Positions 31,031 through 39,562 of a stretch of 64,000 bases of DNA are shown one piece after another. The position numbers and the translations under genes were made by a program. Under the pieces are notes generated by a model that worked only from the letters and a program-made list of their open reading frames with translations, made no database searches and was not told the origin of the DNA. The DNA is taken from the NCBI GenBank assembly GCA_019636735.1, contig JAHBWY010000010.1:1-64000 (forward strand), read 5' to 3'. Every line of letters starts with the position of its first letter. Position 1 is the first letter of the stretch. The stretch comes from Phycisphaeraceae bacterium. Lineage in GTDB: Bacteria > Planctomycetota > Phycisphaerae > Phycisphaerales > SM1A02.

Positions 31031-31657
31031 TCAGTTGCGTCGACGGCGAGCCACGAGGCCAGCCAGGCCGACGAGCGCGAGGGCGCCCGGGGCCGGGATC
31101 ACATTGTAGTCGTAGATCACCGAGATCGTGCCCTCGGCCTCGAAGTCGAAGATGTCGAGAATGGCGTTGCCACCACCGACGATGCCGAAGATTCCGGTGC
31201 CGCTGTAGTTGACATCGAAGGTCTGGCCGGCGCCGGTGTACAGCGGGAAGAAGATCGCGTTCGCTGTCGAGAAGCTGTCGAGGAAAATGCCCTTGATGGT
31301 GCCGAAGTCGTAGATGTCGCCATCGTTGAGCACGGGCGAATCAGCCGTCTCGAAGATGCCGCCGCCGAGGTTGAAGAGCAGGCCGTCGCTGGCGTTCGTG
31401 CTGCCCGAGACTCCAACGGTGATGACCTGCGGACCGGCGAAGCTCTCCGCGATCACGCTGGCGCGCATCGAAACATCGTAAATGAAGGTGATCGACTTCA
31501 GGACATGGAGGCCGCCGTTGTCATCGAACTTGTCGAGGGCAACGACTCCACCGAAGGGAACCGACGACGGGCCAAATGTAGCGCTGCTGATCTGGATGTC
31601 CGCTGACGCGGCTGCCGAGATCGCAAGCATCGAACCGAGGGCAAGAATCTTCTTCAT
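31031..31657 (-). CDS. Exported protein with PEP-CTERM-like sorting tail
   Basis: ATG 31657 begins a classic signal peptide (MKKILALGSMLAISAAASA). The 208-residue mature part is beta-rich and Gly/Asp/Phe-rich with no catalytic motif (SITFIYDVSMRASVIAESFA). The C-terminus is a tripartite sorting signal: a Pro-Ala-Pro-Gly motif, a hydrophobic helix (ALALVGLAGLVA) and the basic tail RRRRN. PEP-CTERM tails direct proteins to exosortase for processing and surface or extracellular-matrix delivery; the motif here reads IPAPG rather than PEP, a form common in Phycisphaerae. A short inverted repeat (CCACGC...GCGTGG) lies in the leader about 25 bases upstream of ATG. Confidence 0.82.
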   Translation of the reverse strand: MKKILALGSMLAISAAASADIQISSATFGPSSVPFGGVVALDKFDDNGGLHVLKSITFIYDVSMRASVIAESFAGPQVITVGVSGSTNASDGLLFNLGGGIFETADSPVLNDGDIYDFGTIKGIFLDSFSTANAIFFPLYTGAGQTFDVNYSGTGIFGIVGGGNAILDIFDFEAEGTISVIYDYNVIPAPGALALVGLAGLVARRRRN

Positions 31658-31987
31658 GGGGGAACACTTTCTCCAGTTGTCCACGCACTTGCGTGGGGCT
31701 TTTCCTCTGCTGCGTACGGAAGGCGGTAACAACCGCCGACCCAACTGGCCGCTGCCTGATCGCAGCCGGACCAGAGCCGAGAGATTACTCTTTCGGCCCG
31801 CAATGGCAAGATCGGTGAGGAACTTTGTGCAAAAAGCACACTCGCTGCGGACAGCATGTTGACAATGCCCGGGCGGTGTCCTGCCGGATCAGGTGACCCG
31901 ATCGGGTCGATGACCGAATGGCCACTTGTCCCCCGGAAGTTTCCGTGGGAATGCGATCAAGGTGCCGAAAAGCCGACCGTCTGAAGG
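31658..31987. other. Intergenic region upstream of the PEP-CTERM-like gene
   Basis: This 330-base gap holds the leader of the exported protein, including a 6-bp inverted repeat at about 31681-31696, and comparatively AT-rich DNA around 31785-31865 that is the likely promoter area. I find no hexamer pair close to consensus and no gene. Confidence 0.6.
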
Positions 31988-32845
31988 TCAGCCTCGCGGT
32001 GCGTTCAGTGCATCGCGACGGGCCTGCTTCCGCTTGCCCTGGGCCTTCACATGGCCAAGGATGCGAGTTTCAAGGCCGCGCGTCTTGAGCCTTCGCGCCT
32101 TGACGGCAGAATCTGCGCCTTCCAGCGGCGAGCGGACCTTCCCACGGCCCTTGAGCCTGGGGAGCCGCGGCGCGAGCGAAGCGGTCGACGAACCGAGGTC
32201 GTTGCTGGGCAGGAGGACTGTCGCCGGGAGGTTCAAGCCACGCGCTGCCTTCCCCTTGGCGCGACCGGCCCGAGGGCTCTGAGAGTTCGACGCCTTGGTC
32301 CCCGCCGAGCTCTTGCCGCTGCCGGACGATGCCGACTGGCCAGCCCGGGCGCTTGCCTTGGTGCCCTTGGCGACACCCTTGGATGTGCCCTTGGACCGCG
32401 GGGCAACGGCTCCCTTCCCGGGGCGGGCTCCGCCGGAATCGTCGAGGGTCTCCCGGAGGGCATGGCGCGTGATGGCTCGGGTTCGTCGGTGCTTCATGGC
32501 CTTGCTCGCCGCGGCATCGCGCTCCGTTCGTGCCGCTGTCGGCTTCGCGCCGACGCGGGCGATCTGCTGTTCAACGCGCTCAAGCGCCTCGGCGAACGCC
32601 TGCCGCTTGGTGTCGCTTCGGCTGGCGGTCACAAGCGCCGCGCCGCCGCGCGCGGAGCGCTCCTTGCGACGCTGCGAGGTGGTCTGAGTGCGCCACTTGT
32701 CCCGCATGCCGCGAAGAAGCTTGCGGCGTCGCAGCAGCTCCGCTTCGCTGGCACCCTGGAGCGCCGCGAGCGTGCTCGACTCGAGCAGGCGGTACTCGGC
32801 CGAGGTGCAGAGGGACTTCACTCTTCGAAGGGGGATGGCAGCCAT
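31988..32845 (-). CDS. Highly basic hypothetical protein, possible nucleic-acid binder
   Basis: The 285-residue product has two parts. Residues 1-110 look like a folded helical domain (RRVKSLCTSAEYRLLESSTL, RRRKLLRGMRDKWRTQTTSQ, KRQAFAEALERVEQQIARVG), a pattern I associate with small uncharacterised proteins that act on or near nucleic acids. Residues about 110-285 are low-complexity, rich in Lys, Arg, Ala, Ser and Gly (SKGTSKGVAKGTKASARAGQ), reminiscent of histone H1-like tails. There is no signal peptide. It is monocistronic by position. A nucleoid- or RNA-associated function is inferred only from charge and composition. Confidence 0.7.
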   Translation of the reverse strand: MAAIPLRRVKSLCTSAEYRLLESSTLAALQGASEAELLRRRKLLRGMRDKWRTQTTSQRRKERSARGGAALVTASRSDTKRQAFAEALERVEQQIARVGAKPTAARTERDAAASKAMKHRRTRAITRHALRETLDDSGGARPGKGAVAPRSKGTSKGVAKGTKASARAGQSASSGSGKSSAGTKASNSQSPRAGRAKGKAARGLNLPATVLLPSNDLGSSTASLAPRLPRLKGRGKVRSPLEGADSAVKARRLKTRGLETRILGHVKAQGKRKQARRDALNAPRG

Positions 32846-33037
32846 GACTTCTCCAGGCAGGCGTGATGATCGAATCGGTGCAGCCCTCGGCTTTCAGACT
32901 CCGTGGGCGGACACGGCAGAGGTGGATTGTGCAGTGCACCCCTGCCTTGCAGCGGACTGACTAATCTAGCACGAGCGCGACGATCGAGGCGCTGGGCAGC
33001 GAGGCGCAGGCCCCGTCGCCGTGCCTTGGAGCCATGC

Positions 33038-34231
33038 ATGTTGCGAGGATCTCTCAAGCTCGGATCGCTCTTCGGCGTGCCGATCTTCATTCACTGGACC
33101 TTCCTCCTGCTGCTCGCGTGGTTCATGTCGGGGCCCCTGTTGGCGGGAGGGCCCGACGCCGTCGGCGCCAGCCTTCGCGTGGGGTTCTTTGTGCTGGCCA
33201 TTTTCGGCTGCGTGCTGCTGCACGAGTTCGGCCATGTGCTTGCCGCCCGGGGCTTCGGCGTTCCGACGCGCGATGTCACACTGCTGCCCATCGGAGGCGT
33301 CGCGAGGCTGGAGCGCATGCCGGAGAAGCCGGCGCAGGAGCTCCTCGTGGCACTCGCGGGGCCGGCGGTGAATGTGGTCATCGCGGCGGTGCTGATTCCG
33401 TTGGTGCTCATCCTTGGAGGAGGCGCGGCGCTGGTTTCAGGCGAGGCCGGTGCCGAGGGCGCGGCGCGAAGCGATGTGGCCGGAGCGCTCCTGGGGCACC
33501 ACGCGAACTTCCTTGCCGCGCTCGCGAAAGTGAATGTCCTGCTGGTCATCTTCAACATGATTCCCGCGCTGCCGATGGATGGCGGTCGCGTTCTGCGATC
33601 GCTGCTCGCGATGGTCACGGATCGAGCGCGGGCGACGGCAGTGTCGGCGGTGCTCGGGCAGCTTCTTGCGGTCGGGTTCGCGCTCCTCGGCGTTCTCTCG
33701 GGCAACATTCTGTTGATCGTGATTGCGGCGTTTGTCTTCCTCGGCGCGGGTGGTGAAGCGCAGGCGGAGCAGATCCGCTCCGCGCTCGTGGGATTGCCGG
33801 TTCGCGCGGCCATGATCACGCACTTCAAGTGCCTTCGAGCGTCGCAGCGACTCCGAGAGGCGGCTGGAGAGCTGCTTGCCGGAAGCCAGCAGGATTTCCC
33901 CGTGCTGCGTGATGACGCGATGGACCTCGACGCGACGGCGCTCGTGGGCGTGCTCACTCGATCGGATCTCGTGCGCGCCGTGGCCGCCGGACAGATGGAC
34001 GATCGTGTTTCGACAGTGATGACGCCACTTGGGCCGTTCGCGCGCGAGGATGACGATCTGCGCGAGGTCTTGGAGCGAGCGCGACAGGGCGAGGGTGGCG
34101 TGCCACCCATCATCGGTGTGGTGCGCAGCGACCATGTCGGTGCACCTCTTCGCCTGGTCGGTTTGATCACGGCGGAGAATGTCACGGAACTCGTGATGCT
34201 CCGGCATGCCGCGATGGCCTCACGCCGATGA
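33038..34231 (+). CDS. M50 (site-2 protease family) intramembrane metalloprotease with CBS domains
   Basis: ATG 33038 (MLRGSLKLGSLFGVPIF) gives the family N-terminus; the open frame before it is Arg-rich leader without coding character. The 397-residue protein has the zinc motif HEFGH in a TM helix, the second motif NMIPALPMDGGRVLRSLLA, and about six TM helices, followed by a CBS-like region (VRAAMITHFKCLRASQRLRE ... LVGVLTRSDLVRAVA). These proteases cut membrane substrates in regulated intramembrane proteolysis; CBS domains usually sense nucleotides. The stop overlaps the next gene's start (ATGA). Substrate unknown. Confidence 0.9.
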   Translation: MLRGSLKLGSLFGVPIFIHWTFLLLLAWFMSGPLLAGGPDAVGASLRVGFFVLAIFGCVLLHEFGHVLAARGFGVPTRDVTLLPIGGVARLERMPEKPAQELLVALAGPAVNVVIAAVLIPLVLILGGGAALVSGEAGAEGAARSDVAGALLGHHANFLAALAKVNVLLVIFNMIPALPMDGGRVLRSLLAMVTDRARATAVSAVLGQLLAVGFALLGVLSGNILLIVIAAFVFLGAGGEAQAEQIRSALVGLPVRAAMITHFKCLRASQRLREAAGELLAGSQQDFPVLRDDAMDLDATALVGVLTRSDLVRAVAAGQMDDRVSTVMTPLGPFAREDDDLREVLERARQGEGGVPPIIGVVRSDHVGAPLRLVGLITAENVTELVMLRHAAMASRR

Positions 34232-35073
34232 GTGGCGGCGGCACAACAACGACAGCCACGCCGATGGGACGAGTGGATCGTCGCGGGTGGGCGCCGCGCC
34301 TTCCGAGGCGCGGAGTGCGTCGCGTGGAGCGGTGGATTCAGACCTTCTTCGATTACCCGATCCGCGTGGTCCATCGACTTCACTTCGTCGGGTGGGAGCG
34401 CGTGCCGAGGGAGGTCGGGCCTGAGGGACTGATCATTGCGTCGAACCACACGGCCGAGGCCGATCCCGTCCTTCTTCAGACCCGCGTGGGTGCCACGATT
34501 CGCTGGATGATGGACCGAACGCAGATGACCCGCGCGGCCGCATGGCTCTGGCGTCAGCTCCAGATCATCCCCGTGGAGTTCAATCGACGCGATCGATCAG
34601 CGCTTCAGGATGGACTCGCGCACCTTCGGAGTGGTGGCGTGCTCGGCGTGTTTCCCGAGGGCGGCATCGAGGAGCCGCCGGAGCGCCTGCGCCCCTTTCA
34701 GCCGGGTGTCGGCGTACTGGCGGCGCGCAGTGGAGCGCCGGTGCTGCTCGTCTGGATGCACGGCACGCCTCGGGTTCGAGGTGTGCTTCGATCACTCTTC
34801 TCTCGGAGCCGAAGCGTGGTGCATGTGGTCGGGCTCTATCGATTCACCCGCGATGATGGGGATGGCGCGAGCGCCTCACCCGAACGAGGGGCCACGGATC
34901 CCGTGGTCGTGCGCATCGAGCCGCGCGGAATCGCGGAGTTCCTTCGACAGGAGCTCGCGAAGGTGAGCGGCTGGCCGATCGAGGCGGAGCCTCTGCCGCA
35001 CTTGTTGCCGGCGGCGGCGAACCCCGAGAGAGCAGCGTCGTCACAGGCCGAGAGGCCATCGCCAGGCGATTGA
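34228..35073 (+). CDS. 1-acyl-glycerol-3-phosphate acyltransferase-like protein (PlsC family)
   Basis: The PlsC-type HX4D motif (NHTAEADPVLL), the downstream PEGG-type block FPEGGIEEPPERLRPFQPGV and a later substrate-contact strand (GAPVLLVWMHGTP) are present in this 281-residue protein. The usual second-block FPEGTR is FPEGGI here. Such enzymes acylate lysophosphatidate or related lipids at the inner membrane. Translation is coupled to the M50 protease gene by ATGA. The exact acyl acceptor is unknown. Confidence 0.85.
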   Translation: MSGGGTTTTATPMGRVDRRGWAPRLPRRGVRRVERWIQTFFDYPIRVVHRLHFVGWERVPREVGPEGLIIASNHTAEADPVLLQTRVGATIRWMMDRTQMTRAAAWLWRQLQIIPVEFNRRDRSALQDGLAHLRSGGVLGVFPEGGIEEPPERLRPFQPGVGVLAARSGAPVLLVWMHGTPRVRGVLRSLFSRSRSVVHVVGLYRFTRDDGDGASASPERGATDPVVVRIEPRGIAEFLRQELAKVSGWPIEAEPLPHLLPAAANPERAASSQAERPSPGD

Positions 35074-35122
35074 AGGTCCAGCACCGAGCGAGGCGAAACA
35101 CTCTTCCGCTCGCTGCGCGCGG

Positions 35123-37045
35123 TCACCCGTTGCGGCGCGACTCGAGGTCCTGCCAGCGATCAAAGAGCGCTCGCTCGTGCGCCTGCGCGCGATCGAGTTC
35201 TGCGCAGGCCTCGGCGAGCTTCGCGTGATCGGCGGTGACGGCGGGATTGCCGAGGCGCTGCTCCGCTCGAGTGACGGCCTCCTGCGCCGCGATGATGGCG
35301 GCTTCCATGCCGTCAAGCTCGCGCTGCTCGTTGTAGCTCAGCTTGCGACCGCTGCGACGGGGCGCCGAAACAGTGGATGACTCAGACGCACCGTCAGTCG
35401 GCGATTCGACCGCGGAGGATGGCACGCTGGGAGGTGACACCGGTTGAAGCGCCGACGCGCGGCTCGCCTCGGCGCGCCGTTCAAAGCGATGGAGCGCCGC
35501 GAGCGCCTGGACGAGATCGGTGACCACGGCGACTTCGCCACCGGGACCGCCGAGGACGACGATCTTCTGCGCCAGTCGTTCGAGCAGGGCCCGGTCATGG
35601 GTGACGAGGAGCACCGCACCCGGAAAGGAGGCGATCGTCTCCTCGAGCACCTCGAGTGTGGGAATGTCGAGATCGTTGGTCGGCTCGTCGAGCACGATCA
35701 AGTCCGCCGGGACGAGCATCATGCGCGCGAGTGAGACGCGCGCGAGCTCACCGCCTGAAAGTGATCGCAGCGGCTGGAGCAGTTGCTCATCGCGGAAGAG
35801 GAAGTGGCGGGCCCACGCCTTGACATGCATCGCGCGGTCGCGGAAGTAGATCACCTCTCCGCCGGGAGCGAGCGCATCGCGCAGGAGCATGTCCGGCGGC
35901 AGCACCTGTCGATGCTGTTCAAGCGTGGCCACGCGCGGCGGTGGATCGGCGAAGCGAATCGATCCGGAGTCAGGGGCGAGCAGACCCGTCAGCACACGGA
36001 TGAGGGTGGTCTTGCCCGCACCGTTCGGGGCGAGCAGGCCAACTCGATCTCCGGGACCCAGTTCCAGATCGAGGTCGCGCAGGAGCGTGGCCTCGCTGAA
36101 GCCCTTGCTGATCTGCACCGCCTGCACCAGTCGGCGGGTCCGGCGGCCGCTCGAAGAGAAGTCGATTGATGGTCCCGAGGCGCGGGCTGCGGCGTTGCGT
36201 GCCGCGAGGTCGGCGAGGTCATCGCGGCGTTCAGCGCTCTCATCGATGCGCGAGCGGTTCTTCGTGCGCTGCGCCTCGACATTGCGATTGAGCCAGAGAT
36301 CGTCGCGCCGGACCTCGTTGGCGAGCGCCGCGTGGGTGCGCTGCTGCGCATCGAGCGTTTCCCGCCGACGGCGCAGGAACTCGCGATAGTCACCACTCAC
36401 GGAGAGCATGCCCCCGGCGAACGCGGGACTCACTTCGATCACGCGGGTGGCGACTCCGTCAATGAAAGCGCGGTCGTGCGAGATGAAGACGCACGCATTC
36501 GCACGAAGATCGCCACACCCGTGCACGAGCAGCGACTCGAGCCACTCCATGCCCGCGACATCGAGGTGGTTCGTCGGCTCATCGAGCAGAAGAAGATCGG
36601 GCGCCCCGTCGGCGCGGGCGAGCCCGCAGGCGATCGAGAGGCGCTTGCGCCAGCCACCGGAGAGAAGATCGACGGGTGTCTCCATCATCGACTCGGGGAA
36701 TCCGACCTGCGCGAGGATCATGCGCCCGAGTACTTCCGCTTCGTGGAGATCGCCGTGGACTGAGGCGCTCTCTCGCGCGGCGAGCGCCGCCGCCGAGAGC
36801 GGTGTCGACTCGACCGGAAAGAGATCGACCTGCTCGACATGCACTCGACGCAGACCGCGCGGCACGATGACCTGCCCCGTGTCCGGTGTCTCGATGCCCG
36901 CCAGCATCCGCAGGAGCGTGCTCTTTCCTCCACCGTTCGGGCCGATGAGGGCCACGCGCTCGCCCTGGGCGACGAAGAACCCGAGCCCTCGAAAGAGCGT
37001 TCGGGCGGCGAGCGATCGCGAGAGATCGGTGGCGGTGAGCAGCAT
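35123..37045 (-). CDS. ABC-F family ATP-binding protein (Uup/EttA-like)
   Basis: The 640-residue protein has two ABC cassettes without TM segments. First: Walker A GPNGGGKST, signature LSGGWRKRLSIACG, Walker B LLLLDEPTNHLD. Second: APNGAGKTT, LSGGELARVSLAR, LIVLDEPTNDLD. A C-terminal coiled coil (YNEQRELDGMEAAIIAAQEA ... ACAELDRAQAHERALFDRW) resembles Uup. ABC-F proteins act on ribosomes as translation factors or antibiotic-protection proteins; the Uup-like tail suggests a housekeeping role. ATG 37045 directly precedes the first cassette; the longer open frame overlaps the upstream region of divergent ruvA. Gene is divergent from ruvA with a 100-base spacer. Confidence 0.92.
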   Translation of the reverse strand: MLLTATDLSRSLAARTLFRGLGFFVAQGERVALIGPNGGGKSTLLRMLAGIETPDTGQVIVPRGLRRVHVEQVDLFPVESTPLSAAALAARESASVHGDLHEAEVLGRMILAQVGFPESMMETPVDLLSGGWRKRLSIACGLARADGAPDLLLLDEPTNHLDVAGMEWLESLLVHGCGDLRANACVFISHDRAFIDGVATRVIEVSPAFAGGMLSVSGDYREFLRRRRETLDAQQRTHAALANEVRRDDLWLNRNVEAQRTKNRSRIDESAERRDDLADLAARNAAARASGPSIDFSSSGRRTRRLVQAVQISKGFSEATLLRDLDLELGPGDRVGLLAPNGAGKTTLIRVLTGLLAPDSGSIRFADPPPRVATLEQHRQVLPPDMLLRDALAPGGEVIYFRDRAMHVKAWARHFLFRDEQLLQPLRSLSGGELARVSLARMMLVPADLIVLDEPTNDLDIPTLEVLEETIASFPGAVLLVTHDRALLERLAQKIVVLGGPGGEVAVVTDLVQALAALHRFERRAEASRASALQPVSPPSVPSSAVESPTDGASESSTVSAPRRSGRKLSYNEQRELDGMEAAIIAAQEAVTRAEQRLGNPAVTADHAKLAEACAELDRAQAHERALFDRWQDLESRRNG

Positions 37046-37145
37046 GCGGTGGCGCGCCGCATCGACCGTGGCGGCGACGGATGGCGCGCTTGGACAGGGT
37101 AGCGGGCGTCCGCGGGGAGTCTTCTTCCGTCTACGATCCGGTCCC

Positions 37146-37868
37146 GTGATCTCGCGACTTCGAGGCGAAGTGGTGCGTGTGGACGATGGCGTCGCGGAGA
37201 TTCGCGCGGGGGACATCGTCTACGAGGTGATGATCCCTTCGGCCGATGAAGAGCGGCTTCGCGGCCAGGTGGGCGAGACGATCGAGTTTCACACGCTGCA
37301 CTACCTTGAAGGTCAGGGCCAGGGGTCGAGTTACTGGCCGAAGCTGATCGGCTTCCGGACCTCGCTCGATCGTGAGTTCTTCGAGCTCTTTACGACGGTG
37401 AAGGGAATTGGCAATCGCAAGGCGCTTCGAGCGCTCCAGATGCCGTTCGGCATGGTGGCCGAGCTGATTGTGCGTCGCGATGTCTCGATGTTGACGACGC
37501 TGCCCGAGATCGGTCGCCGGACCGCGGAGGCGATCGTCGTTGAACTGAAGGGCAAGGCGGAGCGTTTCGCGTCGCTCGGTGTCGATGGTCCGGCGCCGGG
37601 TCAGGTGCAGAGTCAGGTGCAGAATCCGAAGTTGAACACCGCGCCAGGTGCGGCCGCGACATCGAGGTCCGCAGGTGGCGCGAAGCGGGCGGCTCCACAG
37701 GGGGCGGTGCGCTCCGCGGGGAGCGCCTTCACCGATGCGATTGAGATTCTGGTGCAACTGGGGGAGTCGAAGCCATCGGCGCGCCAACTTGTCGAGCGGG
37801 CGCTTGATCGCGAGCCTGAACTCGTGAGCGCCGACGCGATCGTGGCCGCCGCACTCCGTGGGCGGTGA
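37146..37868 (+). CDS. ruvA: Holliday junction branch migration protein RuvA
   Basis: RuvA binds Holliday junctions and loads RuvB. GTG 37146 starts the canonical N-terminus VISRLRGEVVRVDDGVAEI. The tandem helix-hairpin-helix part is visible (FTTVKGIGNRKALRALQ and LTTLPEIGRRTAEAIVVELK), then an Ala/Gln/Ser-rich flexible linker, and the C-terminal RuvB-interacting three-helix domain (SAFTDAIEILVQLGESKPSA). At 240 residues it is slightly longer than usual (about 200) because of the linker. The stop lies in GTGA, but I place the start of the next gene 33 bases further on. No ruvB or ruvC is adjacent; ruvX lies about 1.2 kb downstream on the other strand. Confidence 0.93.
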   Translation: MISRLRGEVVRVDDGVAEIRAGDIVYEVMIPSADEERLRGQVGETIEFHTLHYLEGQGQGSSYWPKLIGFRTSLDREFFELFTTVKGIGNRKALRALQMPFGMVAELIVRRDVSMLTTLPEIGRRTAEAIVVELKGKAERFASLGVDGPAPGQVQSQVQNPKLNTAPGAAATSRSAGGAKRAAPQGAVRSAGSAFTDAIEILVQLGESKPSARQLVERALDREPELVSADAIVAAALRGR

Positions 37869-37900
37869 GTCGCGGCGATCGGCTCGCTACGATCCGAAGC

Positions 37901-39046
37901 ATGCGCTACGCCATGATCATGGCCGGCGGCTCGGGAACGCGCCTCTGGCCCCGTTCGCGCCGCTCGGAGCCCAAACAGTTGCTGCGGTTTGTTGGTGGAA
38001 AGTCGCTCCTCGAGATCGCGGGCGAGCGTCTGCACTCGGTGGTTCCGCAGGAGCGGCGCTTGGTCTGCGCGGCGGACGCCTATCGCGCGCGCATCCTTGC
38101 TGATCTCGCGTGGCTCTCGCCCTCGCGCTACCTCGGCGAGCCCGAGGGGCGCGACACGCTCAACGCGGTGGGTTTCGCGGCGGCGGTGCTGGCGAAGGAG
38201 GACCCTGAGGCGATCTTCGCGGTGCTGACGGCGGATCATGTCATCGAGCCGCAGGATGAGTTCGCGCGACGGCTTGACCTCGGCTTCCGGCTGGTCGAAG
38301 AGGAGTCGAGCCGCTTCGTCACCTTCGGCATCACACCGACCTTCCCGGCCACGGGCTATGGCTATGTGGAGCGCGGCGCGCCGATCCCGGGATCGGACGC
38401 GGCCAGCGACAACGGAGCTCCAGTCGTGGCCGACGCCACCAGCGGAAGCCGAGCCGCGGCAGGTGCGTTCCGCGCGAAGCGCTTCGTCGAGAAGCCCGAT
38501 CGCGCGCGGGCGGAGGAGTACCTCGCGAGCGGCGACTTCTTCTGGAACAGCGGCATGTTCATCTTCCACGCTCGGAGCGTGCTCAAGGCCATCGAGTGGT
38601 TTGCGCCGGAGTCGGCCCGCGGACTGCACGAGATCGCGGGCGCATGGGGAAGTTCGGCACAGGAAGCGACAGTGGCGTCGGTCTACCCTCGCCTGCCGCG
38701 CATCAGCATCGACTATGGAGTCATGGAGCCGGCGTCAAAGGACCCGCGCATCTCGATCGTGGTGGTGCCCATGAATGTCCGGTGGATGGATGTCGGGAGT
38801 TGGCCGAGTTTCGCGGAGACGCTGGCAGCGGATGAGCAGGGGCACCGCGCTTCGAACGCGCGCGTGGTCCACCTCGGCTCCCATCGCGTGCTGGCCGTGA
38901 GTGACGATCCCAACCACATCATCGCCACCGTTGGGTGTGATGACCTGATCGTGGTCCGGACAAAGGATGCGACACTCATCTGTCGAGCAGACCAGGCCGA
39001 GAAGGTGAAGGAGATCGCAAGTCTCGTCCCGCGCGAAGTGCAGTGA
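37901..39046 (+). CDS. Mannose-1-phosphate guanylyltransferase
   Basis: The nucleotidyltransferase signature MAGGSGTRLWPRSRR is followed by the pyrophosphorylase FVEKP motif (KRFVEKPDRARAEEYL) and FFWNSGMFIF, as in GDP-mannose pyrophosphorylases. The enzyme makes GDP-mannose from GTP and mannose 1-phosphate for glycans. At 381 residues it lacks the fused phosphomannose isomerase domain of long ManC types. ATG 37901 is preferred since it gives the standard MRYAMIMAGG N-terminus; GTG 37865, overlapping the ruvA stop, would add 12 residues. No sugar cluster surrounds it. Confidence 0.9.
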   Translation: MRYAMIMAGGSGTRLWPRSRRSEPKQLLRFVGGKSLLEIAGERLHSVVPQERRLVCAADAYRARILADLAWLSPSRYLGEPEGRDTLNAVGFAAAVLAKEDPEAIFAVLTADHVIEPQDEFARRLDLGFRLVEEESSRFVTFGITPTFPATGYGYVERGAPIPGSDAASDNGAPVVADATSGSRAAAGAFRAKRFVEKPDRARAEEYLASGDFFWNSGMFIFHARSVLKAIEWFAPESARGLHEIAGAWGSSAQEATVASVYPRLPRISIDYGVMEPASKDPRISIVVVPMNVRWMDVGSWPSFAETLAADEQGHRASNARVVHLGSHRVLAVSDDPNHIIATVGCDDLIVVRTKDATLICRADQAEKVKEIASLVPREVQ

Positions 39047-39097
39047 GCGCATGAACGGTCGTGGCAGCGCCCCTCGGGCGGAGTCCGCACCATGTGT

Positions 39098-39514
39098 TCA
39101 GGGCCCGGGCTCGCGTCGCAGAAAGTCCTCGAGAATGGCGGCGGCGGCGAGGGCGTCTCGAAGCGCCTTCTTCTGGCCGTGCGTGCGCCCGCTTCGGGCC
39201 ATGCGCGCGTCGGCTTCGCTGCTGGTGAGGCGCTCATCCTGAAGGTGAACCGGGAGAGAGAACTTCGCGGCGAGGTCCCGCGCGAGTTCCTGAATCGACT
39301 TCGCCGCAGGTCCCTCGCTTCCATCCATATTGAGCGGGAGTCCGACCACCAGTGCGTCGGGGGCGTGTTCGCACAGGAGTGTGGCGAGCGCATGAAGGAG
39401 CGGCGGCCCGATCGGCGCTTGGAGCACGGTCAGCGGTTGGACCAGCCGCACGACATCGTCACCGGCCGCCACGCCAGTGCGCTTCGCTCCGATGTCGAGG
39501 GCCAGGTAGCGCAT
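39098..39514 (-). CDS. ruvX: Putative pre-16S rRNA nuclease / Holliday junction resolvase homologue (YqgF/RuvX)
   Basis: The 138-residue protein matches the YqgF fold and motifs: LALDIGAKRTGVA with the first catalytic Asp, VVGLPLNMDGSEG, VHLQDERLTSSEAD and a C-terminal DALAAAAILEDFL. YqgF trims 5' ends of pre-16S rRNA and has been proposed as a resolvase. It follows pgl by 48 bases on the same strand and is convergent with the guanylyltransferase gene. Length is normal. Confidence 0.93.
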   Translation of the reverse strand: MRYLALDIGAKRTGVAAGDDVVRLVQPLTVLQAPIGPPLLHALATLLCEHAPDALVVGLPLNMDGSEGPAAKSIQELARDLAAKFSLPVHLQDERLTSSEADARMARSGRTHGQKKALRDALAAAAILEDFLRREPGP

Positions 39515-39562
39515 GATTGGCAGCGGATCACCGTTTCCCGAGGGCGACGGCGCACTCCGCGC

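Noticed and set aside
33091..34449. Minus-strand ORF of 452 aa overlapping the M50 protease gene
   Set aside because: Ser/Arg/Thr-rich frame shadow of the protease coding sequence; no motif, while the plus frame has HEFGH and the second zinc motif.
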